Assembly (NCBI RefSeq): GCF_934636505.1
Contig: NZ_CAKUAL010000027.1
Span: 1 to 25,330, forward strand
Reading direction: 5' to 3'
DNA: 25,330 bases
DNA from: an uncultured Ellagibacter sp.
GTDB lineage: Bacteria; Actinomycetota; Coriobacteriia; Coriobacteriales; Eggerthellaceae
The stretch's first letter is position 1; each line of letters starts with the position of its first letter. Below, piece by piece: positions 15,196-22,591 of this stretch. The notes under the pieces were generated by a model. It was not told the origin of the DNA, did not search any database, and saw only the letters and a list, made by a program, of their open reading frames with translations. The translations under genes and the position numbers were made by a program.

Positions 15196-16557
15196 TTACA
15201 GGCAAAAGCCCATGTACAGCGGGAGATACACCCGATCCTGCTCGACCTTCATTTGCTTCGGATGCAGCACATATTGGGTACCGATTTTCTTATCGAATCT
15301 CTTCTTGAATCGATCGAGCGACGTAGTCCCATATTGCCTGGGAGACTTCACTTCGATTGGGGAGATCCTTGGCTTGCCCGCAGCGTTCGAATAGGGCTTT
15401 TGAATCAAGAAGTCAATCTCCATTCTCTCTTCACCCTCAGATTTCCCCGATTGGGAATAGAAAAACAGATTATGACCGCCCGCAACAAGCATTTGGGCAA
15501 CGATATTTTCCGTAAGCATCCCCTCGTTTATCCCAATTTCCCCGCGCAGGACCGTTCGGTAGACGCTCTCCTTGACGCCCAGGTCATCTGCGAAGGCGAG
15601 GCTGACGAGAAGCCCTGTGTCCGCCATGTAGCACTTAAGCGACGTCTGGTCCATGCTGAGTGAAAGACCCACACTCGGATCGCAGGACGCATAGCACAGG
15701 TTGGCAATGCGAGCATCCGCCAGCCAGAAAAAAGCCTCTTCGTATGACCGCATACGCGCGCTCTTGCTAATCGAACTTAAGGTGAACTTTTTCTCACGCT
15801 TCGACAATTGTCCGGGGATGCCGTCCAGGATCGATACAACCTTGAACTCGTATCCTCGAGCAAACCTTGCCACATCGTTTCGGTAGAGCGATAAAATGCG
15901 CCTCTTTTCCTTGTCTACAGCAACGAAGCTCCTTTGAGCAGCATAGACGTCCACGGGCTTCGGCATACCTCCAACAAGCATGTATTCTCTCAGCAGCCCC
16001 AACGCCTTACGGTGGAGCACATCGGGAAGGGGCTTTAGCTTATTGAACTGGCTTTTGATAAGGTCTGCCAGCTGACGTTCCCCCATAGCCCAAAGAAATT
16101 CTTCGAAGTCGAGCGGACCGAGCTCGAACGCCTCTTCCTCAGAGGGAATCACAATATCTGAGACATTCTGCTTGATGGATAGCAACGACCCCGTCTCGAT
16201 GTAGTCGTAGCGGCCGTCAGCGACAAGATACTTGATAAGACCTCGGGCGGAAGGGCACATCTGGACCTCATCGAAAACGATGAGGGTATTCCGTTCGTGC
16301 AGCTCAACGCCATAGAAGGTTGAAAGATAGAGAAAGAGTGTATCGAGGTCGGCCCGATACTCCGAAAAGTATCCCCGCACCTCATCAGGAGCCTGGAAGA
16401 AATCAATGATGAGGCAACTTTCGTACTCGTTTTCGCCGAACTCCTTGACAAGGGTGCTCTTCCCCACGCGGCGAGCGCCCTCGATAAGGAGCGCGGTAGC
16501 CCCCGAGCTCGCATTCTTCCATTCGAGAAGCTTATCGTATGCTTTGCGTTTCAGCAT
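15196..16557 (-). CDS. AAA_14 / DUF4143 ATPase
   Basis: The 453-residue product belongs to the large ATP-binding protein family with an N-terminal AAA_14 domain and a C-terminal DUF4143 domain, common in anaerobes and often of unknown cellular role. Walker A is G-A-R-R-V-G-K-S-T (27-35) and Walker B is T-L-I-V-F-D-E-V-Q (91-99), with a sensor-like E-T-G-S-L-L. The DUF4143 part (about 210-420) includes M-L-V-G-G-M-P, L-T-E-N-I-V-A-Q and the nuclease-like E-I-D-F-L-I, then I-E-V-K. E-x-D-F-L and E-V-K resemble a PD-(D/E)xK core. ATG 16555-16557 has GGAGG. Three 17-bp operator-like repeats lie directly upstream. Confidence 0.9.
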   Translation of the reverse strand: MLKRKAYDKLLEWKNASSGATALLIEGARRVGKSTLVKEFGENEYESCLIIDFFQAPDEVRGYFSEYRADLDTLFLYLSTFYGVELHERNTLIVFDEVQMCPSARGLIKYLVADGRYDYIETGSLLSIKQNVSDIVIPSEEEAFELGPLDFEEFLWAMGERQLADLIKSQFNKLKPLPDVLHRKALGLLREYMLVGGMPKPVDVYAAQRSFVAVDKEKRRILSLYRNDVARFARGYEFKVVSILDGIPGQLSKREKKFTLSSISKSARMRSYEEAFFWLADARIANLCYASCDPSVGLSLSMDQTSLKCYMADTGLLVSLAFADDLGVKESVYRTVLRGEIGINEGMLTENIVAQMLVAGGHNLFFYSQSGKSEGEERMEIDFLIQKPYSNAAGKPRISPIEVKSPRQYGTTSLDRFKKRFDKKIGTQYVLHPKQMKVEQDRVYLPLYMGFCL

Positions 16558-16573
16558 TGTTCCTCCATTTTTT

Positions 16574-16656
16574 GCACGACGCGCAAAACTATTTGCCTAC
16601 AGATTAGCACGATGCGCAGAACTTTCATATGCGAAAACTGCACGATGCGCAGAACT
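16574..16656 (-). promoter_or_regulatory. three 17-bp direct repeats upstream of the AAA ATPase gene
   Basis: GCACGATGCGCAGAACT occurs at 16607-16623 and 16640-16656, and with two changes at 16574-16590. The copies start exactly 33 bp apart, close to three helical turns, so a protein could bind all three on one face. Each contains an imperfect dyad (TGCRC/GYGCA). The nearest copy lies 16 bp before the ATG. This looks like an autoregulatory operator, perhaps bound by the ATPase itself or by an unlinked regulator. Confidence 0.75.
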
Positions 16657-16702
16657 ATGGGGGACAAGGACGCCATTTGCCGCAAGAACAGCTATCTTCC
16701 TG

Positions 16703-16751
16703 CGATGGCCGCGCGGCCAACCGAGCCACGTTTTTTTGGCCGCATGGCACA
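16703..16751 (+). repeat. 49-bp dispersed repeat, copy 2
   Basis: This is the second copy of the 15125-15173 unit (three substitutions). Here the inner element TGGCCGCGCGGCCA is a perfect palindrome. Together the two copies bracket the AAA ATPase gene and its operator array. Confidence 0.8.
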
Positions 16752-16845
16752 ACGAAATTGACAACGAAACCGCGCGGATGGACGCGCATAAAGTATCATG
16801 GGGGCGAACAATGAAACTGCAGCCGCCTACGTCGGAGGTCAGCCA

Positions 16846-18288
16846 ATGGCAACTGAATCGGTAAACTACCAGTGCCCTTCATGCATGGGTCCTTTGCACT
16901 TCGAGGGCGCCGACGGAAAGCTGCACTGCGACTACTGCGGCGGAGCCTTCACACCCGCCGAAGTCGAGGCCGCCTATGCCGCCAAGCAGCAGAAAGCCGA
17001 TGCACAGGCCGAGAGCGACACCGAGCGGGCAGAGGCAGGGGAGCGAAGCGACTTCGAGCGAATGGGCGACGAAGCGGCAGGCGCGGCATCGGTGCTTACC
17101 AACGAGACGATTTCCGCCGCGAAAGAAGTCTCCGCAAGCGCGAGCGACCCCATCCAGGCGTACCTTTCGCGCGCCTCATGGAACGAGGACGAGCGCGAGG
17201 GAATGCGCTCCTTTACGTGTTCCTCTTGCGGCGCCGCGGTCACGGTCGATGCGACCACGGCGGTCTCGGAGTGCCCGTACTGCGGGAACCCCGCCGTCGT
17301 GCCCGGCACCTTCTCAAACGATGCGAAACCCGATTTCATCATTCCCTTCAAGGTGAGCAAAGAAGAGGCGACTTCCGCACTTACCTCGTACTACAAGGGC
17401 AAGAAGTTCCTTCCCAAAGAATTCGTGCAGAGCAACCGCATCGCGCACATGCAGGGCGTCTACGTGCCGTTTTGGCTCTACGACGGGAACGCCGAGGGAA
17501 GCGCAACCTACGAGTGCAAAAACACCCGCGTCTACACCTCGGGCGACGAGGAAGTCACCGAGACCGACGTCTACGAGGCGTACCGCGAGGGATCGCTCGA
17601 CTTCGAGCGCATTCCCGCCGACGGCTCGGCGAAGATGCCCGACGCGCACATGGACGCGATCGAGCCGTTCAACTTCGACGAGCTCGTGCCGTTCTCAGTG
17701 GCGTACCTGCCAGGGTATCTGGCCGAGCGCTACGACCAGGAGGCCGGCACCTGCCAGCCGCGCGCCATGCGGCGCATGAAGGGCAGCTTGGAAGACGAGC
17801 TGCAGGCCACCGTGACCGGGTATGACGACGTCACGCAGGAGTCGATCAACGCGAACAGCGAGATCACCGGGCTTTCCCAGGCGCTTTTCCCCGTGTGGCT
17901 TTTGCACACGCTCTACAAAGACGAGGACTTCCTGTTCGCCATGAACGGCCAGACGGGGCGCTTCATCGGCGACTTGCCGGTGTCGCCTTTGAAGGTGGTG
18001 CTGTGGTTTTTGGGCATCTTCCTCGTGTGCATGGCGATCTTGATCGGACTCGACGTATCGGTGTTCCAGTTCGACGACGAGCTCACGAGCGTGCTTGTCG
18101 ACTTCGGAATCCCGCTCGCCATCGCGACCTTCGTGTGCATCGCCTTCTACAATCAGATGAAGACGGCCCGCGAGCAGACCGACGCGCGGGGCTACATCAC
18201 GATGGAAGGGCTCACGCTCACCGGGTCCAATGACCGGTACGTGACGACCCACATCACGCGCGTACGCATCAGCAAGGACGACGACTAG
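16846..18288 (+). CDS. membrane protein with two zinc ribbons (TFIIB-type ribbon family)
   Basis: The 480-residue product has an N-terminal ribbon (C-P-S-C then C-D-Y-C, about 9-31), an Ala/Glu-rich linker, a second ribbon (C-S-S-C-G-A then C-P-Y-C-G-N, about 125-147), a soluble region with F-I-I-P-F-K-V-S and V-Y-V-P-F-W-L-Y-D, and two membrane helices near residues 385-445. This matches the family annotated as TFIIB-type zinc-ribbon-containing proteins, which occur next to SPFH proteins. ATG 16846-16848 is chosen for GGAGG seven bases upstream. An earlier ATG at 16798 has no such site. It starts an operon with the SPFH gene 81 bp downstream. The role is unknown; membrane-associated assembly or stress response is my inference. 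Confidence 0.85.
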   Translation: MATESVNYQCPSCMGPLHFEGADGKLHCDYCGGAFTPAEVEAAYAAKQQKADAQAESDTERAEAGERSDFERMGDEAAGAASVLTNETISAAKEVSASASDPIQAYLSRASWNEDEREGMRSFTCSSCGAAVTVDATTAVSECPYCGNPAVVPGTFSNDAKPDFIIPFKVSKEEATSALTSYYKGKKFLPKEFVQSNRIAHMQGVYVPFWLYDGNAEGSATYECKNTRVYTSGDEEVTETDVYEAYREGSLDFERIPADGSAKMPDAHMDAIEPFNFDELVPFSVAYLPGYLAERYDQEAGTCQPRAMRRMKGSLEDELQATVTGYDDVTQESINANSEITGLSQALFPVWLLHTLYKDEDFLFAMNGQTGRFIGDLPVSPLKVVLWFLGIFLVCMAILIGLDVSVFQFDDELTSVLVDFGIPLAIATFVCIAFYNQMKTAREQTDARGYITMEGLTLTGSNDRYVTTHITRVRISKDDD

Positions 18289-18369
18289 CGGCAACTACGG
18301 GGCACGCAGCTTCGGACGTACGCCCCGAGCGAATATACGATCAGGCAAAACGACGGAAAGGAAACGATC

Positions 18370-19704
18370 ATGGGTCTTCTGAAAGCGGGCGCGGGCGCCC
18401 TGGGCGGCGTACTTGCCGATTCTTGGCGCGACTATTTCTACTGCGATGCGCTCAACGCCGACACGCTGGTGGTCAAGGGCACGAAGCGCACCTCCGACAA
18501 GGGCCGCTCTTCGAACACCAAGGGCGAGAGCAACATCATCTCCGACGGCTCGATCATCGCCGTGGCCGACGGCCAGTACATGATCGTCGTCGAGCAGGGC
18601 GCGATCGTCGATGCATGCGGCGAGCCTGGCGAATTCGTGTTCGACAACTCTTCCGAGCCGAGCCTGTTCTTCGGCGACGACAAGATCACCGACCGCATCA
18701 AGACGGCCTTCGAGCGCGTGGGCGGCCGCTTCACCTTCGGCGGCGACACAGGCAAAGACCAGCGAGTGTACTTCTTCAACAAGAAGGAGATCATCGGCAA
18801 CAAGTACGGCACGGCAACGCCGGTTCCTTTCCGCGTCGTCGATGCGAACATCGGCCTTGACGTTGACATTTCGGTGCGCTGCAACGGCGAGTACTCCTAC
18901 AAGATCACCGACCCGCTGCTGTTCTACAAGAACGTATGCGGCAACGTGGAGGAGCCCTACACGCGCGACAAGATCGACTCGCAGCTGAAAAGCGAGCTTC
19001 TGACGGCGCTGCAGCCCGCCTTCGCGAAGATTTCCGCAATGGGCGTGCGCTACTCCGCCGTGCCCGCGCACACCACCGAGCTCGCCGACGCCCTCAACGA
19101 GGTGCTCTCCGAGAAGTGGGCCGACCTGCGCGGCATCGAGGTGGCTTCCTTCGGCGTGAACACGATCGCCGCGTCCGAAGAGGACGAGCGGATGATCAAG
19201 GACCTGCAGAAAGCCGCGGTCATGCGCGACCCGGCTATGGCTGCTGCGAACATCGCCGCTGCTCAGTCCGACGCGATGCGCACGGCTGCCGCGAACGAGT
19301 CGGGCGCCATGGCGGGCTTCATGGGCATGGGCATGGCGAACATGGCTGGCGGCATGAACGCCGGTAGCCTCTTCAACCAGCAGGGCGGTGGCGGCACGCC
19401 GCAAAGCCAGTACAACGTTGCTGCAGGCGGCGGATTTGCTACCGGCAACGGCGGAGGCAACGGCGAAGGCGGCTGGACGTGCTCGTGCGGCGCGCAGAAC
19501 ACCGGCAAGTTCTGCAGCAACTGCGGCTCTCCCAAGCCCGCGCCCGCCGGCAGCTGGACCTGCTCGTGCGGCGCCGAGAACACGGGCAAGTTCTGCAGCA
19601 ACTGCGGCTCGCCGAAGCCCGCTCCCGCCGGCAGCTGGACGTGCTCCTGCGGCGCCGAGAACACGGGTGCGTTCTGCGGCAACTGCGGGTCGAAGCGGCC
19701 GTAA
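18370..19704 (+). CDS. SPFH-domain protein with three tandem C-terminal zinc ribbons
   Basis: The 444-residue product matches the prokaryotic virion-core-protein/SPFH family (COG4260, YdjI-like). SPFH proteins form ring or cage assemblies on the cytoplasmic face of membranes. The SPFH domain spans about 20-280. A Met/Gly/Ala-rich hinge (about 310-345) leads to a Gly-rich linker. The C-terminus carries three copies of a 27-residue unit with C-S-C-G-A-E-N-T-G-K-F-C-S-N-C-G. AAAGGAAA precedes ATG 18370. The ribbons resemble those of the 16846 protein, suggesting partners that recruit one another. Most relatives have one or two ribbons, so three nearly identical copies suggest recent duplication. 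Confidence 0.88.
   Translation: MGLLKAGAGALGGVLADSWRDYFYCDALNADTLVVKGTKRTSDKGRSSNTKGESNIISDGSIIAVADGQYMIVVEQGAIVDACGEPGEFVFDNSSEPSLFFGDDKITDRIKTAFERVGGRFTFGGDTGKDQRVYFFNKKEIIGNKYGTATPVPFRVVDANIGLDVDISVRCNGEYSYKITDPLLFYKNVCGNVEEPYTRDKIDSQLKSELLTALQPAFAKISAMGVRYSAVPAHTTELADALNEVLSEKWADLRGIEVASFGVNTIAASEEDERMIKDLQKAAVMRDPAMAAANIAAAQSDAMRTAAANESGAMAGFMGMGMANMAGGMNAGSLFNQQGGGGTPQSQYNVAAGGGFATGNGGGNGEGGWTCSCGAQNTGKFCSNCGSPKPAPAGSWTCSCGAENTGKFCSNCGSPKPAPAGSWTCSCGAENTGAFCGNCGSKRP
19474..19704 (+). repeat. 81-bp tandem repeat coding for three zinc ribbons
   Basis: Units begin at 19474, 19555 and 19636, exactly 81 bp (27 codons) apart. The third unit ends at the stop, without the Pro/Ala linker. Copies are near-identical at DNA level as well as protein level, so copy number may vary between strains by slippage or recombination. 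Confidence 0.85.
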
Positions 19705-19731
19705 GTTATTAGGGACCGAAACTAACCGTTC

Positions 19732-19771
19732 ACTGGCGGGAGGACGCACTTGATGCGCGCCTCCCGCCAGT
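19732..19771 (+). terminator. terminator-like 12-bp hairpin after the SPFH gene
   Basis: ACTGGCGGGAGG (19732-19743) and CCTCCCGCCAGT (19760-19771) form a perfect 12-bp stem, 27 bp after the stop codon. Only a weak T-containing tail (TTGCATTT) follows. It may terminate or stabilise the transcript. It separates the SPFH operon from the FmdE promoter. Confidence 0.55.
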
Positions 19772-19783
19772 TGCATTTCAGCC

Positions 19784-19814
19784 GTAACACGAATTTCGAA
19801 AAAGTGTTACACTT
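19784..19814 (+). promoter_or_regulatory. paired GTAACAC/GTGTTAC boxes (site B) upstream of FmdE
   Basis: GTAACAC (19784-19790) and GTGTTAC (19804-19810) are an inverted repeat with a 13-bp spacer. A -10-like TACACT (19809-19814) overlaps the right box, so binding would block the promoter. The FmdE start is about 45 bp downstream. Site A uses the same box and spacing in direct orientation; site C contains both forms. Confidence 0.65.
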
Positions 19815-19856
19815 ACCCTCGACGCGTTCACAAACGACAACGAGGGAGAGCCGAAC

Positions 19857-20402
19857 ATGTTGACTCAAGAACACCTGGATAAGGTCGCCGCCTTTCACGG
19901 TCATATCTGCCCGGGCATGCTCATCGGGTTCAAGGCCGTCGAGGGCGCAATCGCGCAGCTCGGCCTTAGCGACGAGGCGCTGCCCGCAGTCGACGAGGAA
20001 ATCGTCGCCGTTGTGGAAAACGATGCATGCGGCGTTGACGCCGTGCAGGTGCTGCTCGGCTGCACGTACGGCAAGTCCAATCTCATCGCGCGCATCCGCG
20101 GCAAGATGGCGTTCAGCTTCTTCAGCCGCGACACGGGCAAAAGCGTCCGCCTGGTCCTCAAACCCGAGTGCGGCGAAGGCCTGACGCGCGACGAGTACAC
20201 CGAGTACCTGTTCACCCATCCCTACGAAGAGCTTTTCGACGTGAAGGAGCCCTTCTACGAGCTGCCCGAGCCCGCGCGCCTGTTCGCTTCGCAGCCGTGC
20301 GCCAAGTGCGGCGAGAAGACGGCAGAATTCGGTCTCCGCGTGCAAAACGGGCAGCTGGTCTGCCGCGATTGCTACGACGCATACCAGCGCGAAGGATTCT
20401 AA
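19857..20402 (+). CDS. FmdE-family metal-binding protein with zinc finger
   Basis: The 181-residue product matches FmdE (PF02663). F-H-G-H-I-C-P-G (13-20) carries H14, H16 and C18 as probable metal ligands, and A-C-G-V-D-A-V-Q (57-64) and G-C-T-Y-G-K (68-73) complete the family signature. A C-terminal zinc ribbon (C148, C151, C169, C172) follows. The family is named after a formylmethanofuran dehydrogenase subunit but is widespread in non-methanogens, where its role is unsettled. GGGAG precedes the ATG by eight bases. Its stop overlaps the permease ATG by one base, so it is coupled to the transporter. A cytoplasmic metal-handling or sensing role for the imported metal is my inference. Confidence 0.88.
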   Translation: MLTQEHLDKVAAFHGHICPGMLIGFKAVEGAIAQLGLSDEALPAVDEEIVAVVENDACGVDAVQVLLGCTYGKSNLIARIRGKMAFSFFSRDTGKSVRLVLKPECGEGLTRDEYTEYLFTHPYEELFDVKEPFYELPEPARLFASQPCAKCGEKTAEFGLRVQNGQLVCRDCYDAYQREGF

Positions 20403-21442
20403 TGCCGAATATCACCGTCGCACGCAAGAGGCAGGAGCGACGTTATGTTCTCTGCATCGTCGCTATGGTTGCTACCTGCCTCGTTGTTGCCGTCGTGGAA
20501 CTATCGGTGGGAGCGCTGCAAATCAATCCGATCGACAGCGTCCTCGCACTGTTCGGCATCGGGTCCGCACAGGACGTGAACACCATACAATCGATCAGAC
20601 TGCCCCGCACGGCATGCGCCATCGTAGCGGGCGCTGGCTTGGCGCTTGCCGGTGCGGCACTGCAAAGCGTACTGGAAAACCCCTTGGCCTCCGCCTCGAC
20701 AGTCGGAATCTCCCAAGGTGCAGCGTTCGGCGCGACGACGGCAATCCTGGTGATCGTGCCGACTGTGTTCGGCTCCTCATCTGAGATGGGCATGACGGCT
20801 ATCGCTCTGTGCGCGTTTGTGGGAGCTATGGTGTCGAGCGTGGTAGTGCTACTGTTCTCGCGCATGGGACTCGCCACACCGGAGAGCATCATCTTGGTGG
20901 GCGTCGCGCTTTCCGCACTGTGGGCGGGCGCTTCCACCATCATGCAGTACTTCTCCGACGATCTTAACCTGACGAAAGTCATCTTTTGGCAGTTCGGCGA
21001 TCTAGGACGCGCGACTTGGCCGCAAATCGGTTTCATGGCGATCGTCGGATCGCTGTGCAGCGTGTACTTTTTCCTGAACCGCTGGAACTACAACGCGCTG
21101 CAAAACGGCGCCCATGTGGCGGGCGGGCTCGGCGTCGACGTCGCGCGAACGCGAACAGTGGGCGTGTTCGTCGCCTCGCTCATGGCTGCGACCATGGTGT
21201 CATTCATCGGCCTGGTCAACTTCATCGGCCTGATCGCTCCGCACATCGCAAGAAAGTTCGTGGGCAATGACTACCGCTTCCTTTTGCCTGCGTCGCTGGC
21301 GCTGGGTGCAACAATCATGCTCGCATCCGACCTGGTCGCACGCATGATTATCTCACCTGTGATCCTGCCGATCGGCGCGATCACATCGTTTCTCGGTGCC
21401 CCGTTGTTCCTTTTCCTGCTCTACAAGGGGTACAAGCGATGA
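20402..21442 (+). CDS. FecCD-family ABC permease of the FmdE operon
   Basis: This 346-residue multi-spanning permease has R-L-P-R-T-A-C-A-I-V-A-G-A-G-L-A-L-A-G-A, N-P-L-A-S-A-S-T-V-G-I-S-Q-G-A-A-F-G, F-W-Q-F-G-D-L-G-R, and F-I-G-L-I-A-P-H-I-A-R-K as coupling region. The motifs match the 6978-8075 permease closely, so the two are paralogues. The start ATG 20402-20404 overlaps the FmdE stop; the frame is open upstream but runs inside FmdE. It overlaps the ATPase gene by four bases. The likely substrate is a metal complex. Confidence 0.93.
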   Translation: MPNITVARKRQERRYVLCIVAMVATCLVVAVVELSVGALQINPIDSVLALFGIGSAQDVNTIQSIRLPRTACAIVAGAGLALAGAALQSVLENPLASASTVGISQGAAFGATTAILVIVPTVFGSSSEMGMTAIALCAFVGAMVSSVVVLLFSRMGLATPESIILVGVALSALWAGASTIMQYFSDDLNLTKVIFWQFGDLGRATWPQIGFMAIVGSLCSVYFFLNRWNYNALQNGAHVAGGLGVDVARTRTVGVFVASLMAATMVSFIGLVNFIGLIAPHIARKFVGNDYRFLLPASLALGATIMLASDLVARMIISPVILPIGAITSFLGAPLFLFLLYKGYKR

Positions 21443-22422
21443 GCGAGGCAAAGGAGAGGACCGTGGCGAACGAGCAGAACGAGACGCTTCACTCGCATAT
21501 GCACGAGCACGCCGACGGCACCGTGCACAACCATTTTCATCGCCATGCGGGCGGCAGGGAGCCGCACGTGCATGACGTAGGCCCCCATGATGAACATGCG
21601 CATGCGGAAGGGGAGGCACTGCCTGAGCACGCCCATCGCCACAACCCCGACCACAGTCTGATCCTCGAAGCGATAAACGTCGCCTTCGCTTTCCCTCATG
21701 TGAGTAAGCCCGTTTTCGAAGAGCTATCTTTCGAAGCCCATGCGGGAACGATGACCGCTATCTTGGGGAACAACGGCGCGGGTAAGTCCACGCTGCTGAA
21801 CCTGCTGGCGAGCATCGCAACCCCGTCAGCAGGCGAGGTGCGCGTAGGCGGCAGGAACCTTCGGGGGATGAACAGGCGCGAGACGGCGCAGCATATCGCC
21901 TACGTAACCCAGCAGCAACGAATTCCACACTTGAGCGTATACGACGAGGTGCTGCTTGGCCGCAAGCCGCACGTGTCGTGGAGCATCAGCGAGCACGATC
22001 GCGCCGTGGTGGCGGCGGCGATCAAGCGGATGGAGCTTGAGCCGTTCGTCGACCGCTATTGCGACGAGCTATCGGGAGGCGAGCGGCAGAAAGTCTACAT
22101 CGCGCGCGCAATCGCACAGGAGACCGAAGCACTGCTGCTCGATGAGCCCACAAGCGCGCTCGACCCCAAAAACCAGATGGAGGTGCTCCAGGTCGTCCGT
22201 GATATCACCACGCAGGCATCACTTGCCACGGTCATGGTCATCCACGACGTCAACCTGGCACTGAGATTCTGCGACAGGTTCGTGCTGATGCGCAACGGGG
22301 AAATCATCGCGCGTGGGGGAATCGACGCGGTAACCGACGAAGCGCTATCCCAAGCCTACGATATGCCCATGCGCATCGTGGAGATTGACAACGCGAAGCT
22401 GGCGATCCCGAGCGCAAGCTAA
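21439..22422 (+). CDS. FecE-type ABC ATPase with a histidine-rich N-terminal extension
   Basis: The 327-residue product is a complete ABC ATPase preceded by about 70 extra residues. Between residues 18 and 72 there are 17 histidines, mostly in H-x-H pairs with Asp and Glu. This tail is absent from the paralogue at 6226-6978. Walker A is G-N-N-G-A-G-K-S (110-117). A Q-loop, L-S-G-G-E signature, L-L-L-D-E-P-T Walker B with S-A-L-D and a V-I-H-D switch follow. ATG overlaps the permease stop (ATGA). Poly-His tails in other families (HypB, SlyD, ZnuA loops) bind Ni, Zn or Co. Here the tail could buffer or sense metal delivered through the pore. That is inference. Confidence 0.92.
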   Translation: MSEAKERTVANEQNETLHSHMHEHADGTVHNHFHRHAGGREPHVHDVGPHDEHAHAEGEALPEHAHRHNPDHSLILEAINVAFAFPHVSKPVFEELSFEAHAGTMTAILGNNGAGKSTLLNLLASIATPSAGEVRVGGRNLRGMNRRETAQHIAYVTQQQRIPHLSVYDEVLLGRKPHVSWSISEHDRAVVAAAIKRMELEPFVDRYCDELSGGERQKVYIARAIAQETEALLLDEPTSALDPKNQMEVLQVVRDITTQASLATVMVIHDVNLALRFCDRFVLMRNGEIIARGGIDAVTDEALSQAYDMPMRIVEIDNAKLAIPSAS

Positions 22423-22485
22423 TCGGCAAGCCATGCCCCGGGCAGAACTTGAAGCATGGTCGCGAATGCGGGGCAGGGCAGCCCC

Positions 22486-22524
22486 AAAAGGAAGAACCCC
22501 GCACGTGGCGGGGTTCTTCCTTTT
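22486..22524. terminator. 17-bp bidirectional terminator between convergent genes
   Basis: AAAAGGAAGAACCCCGC (22486-22502) and GCGGGGTTCTTCCTTTT (22508-22524) form a perfect 17-bp stem with a 5-base loop. Flanking A and T tracts serve both strands. It lies between the ATPase stop at 22422 and the binding-protein stop at 22592. Confidence 0.92.
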
Positions 22525-22591
22525 CCGATATGTTCAGGGGGTCGGAAAGCAAATTGGGATGCGGACCGAACACCGGCTCGCCCCTTTTAGC

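Noticed and set aside
16574..16656. CRISPR array
   Set aside because: Only three 17-bp copies with 16-bp intervals, directly before a start codon and without cas genes; repeats and spacers are too short.
18295..19776. 493-residue open frame on the minus strand
   Set aside because: It is antisense to the SPFH gene. Its Ala/Arg/Val-rich repeats mirror the zinc-ribbon repeats, and no family pattern is visible.
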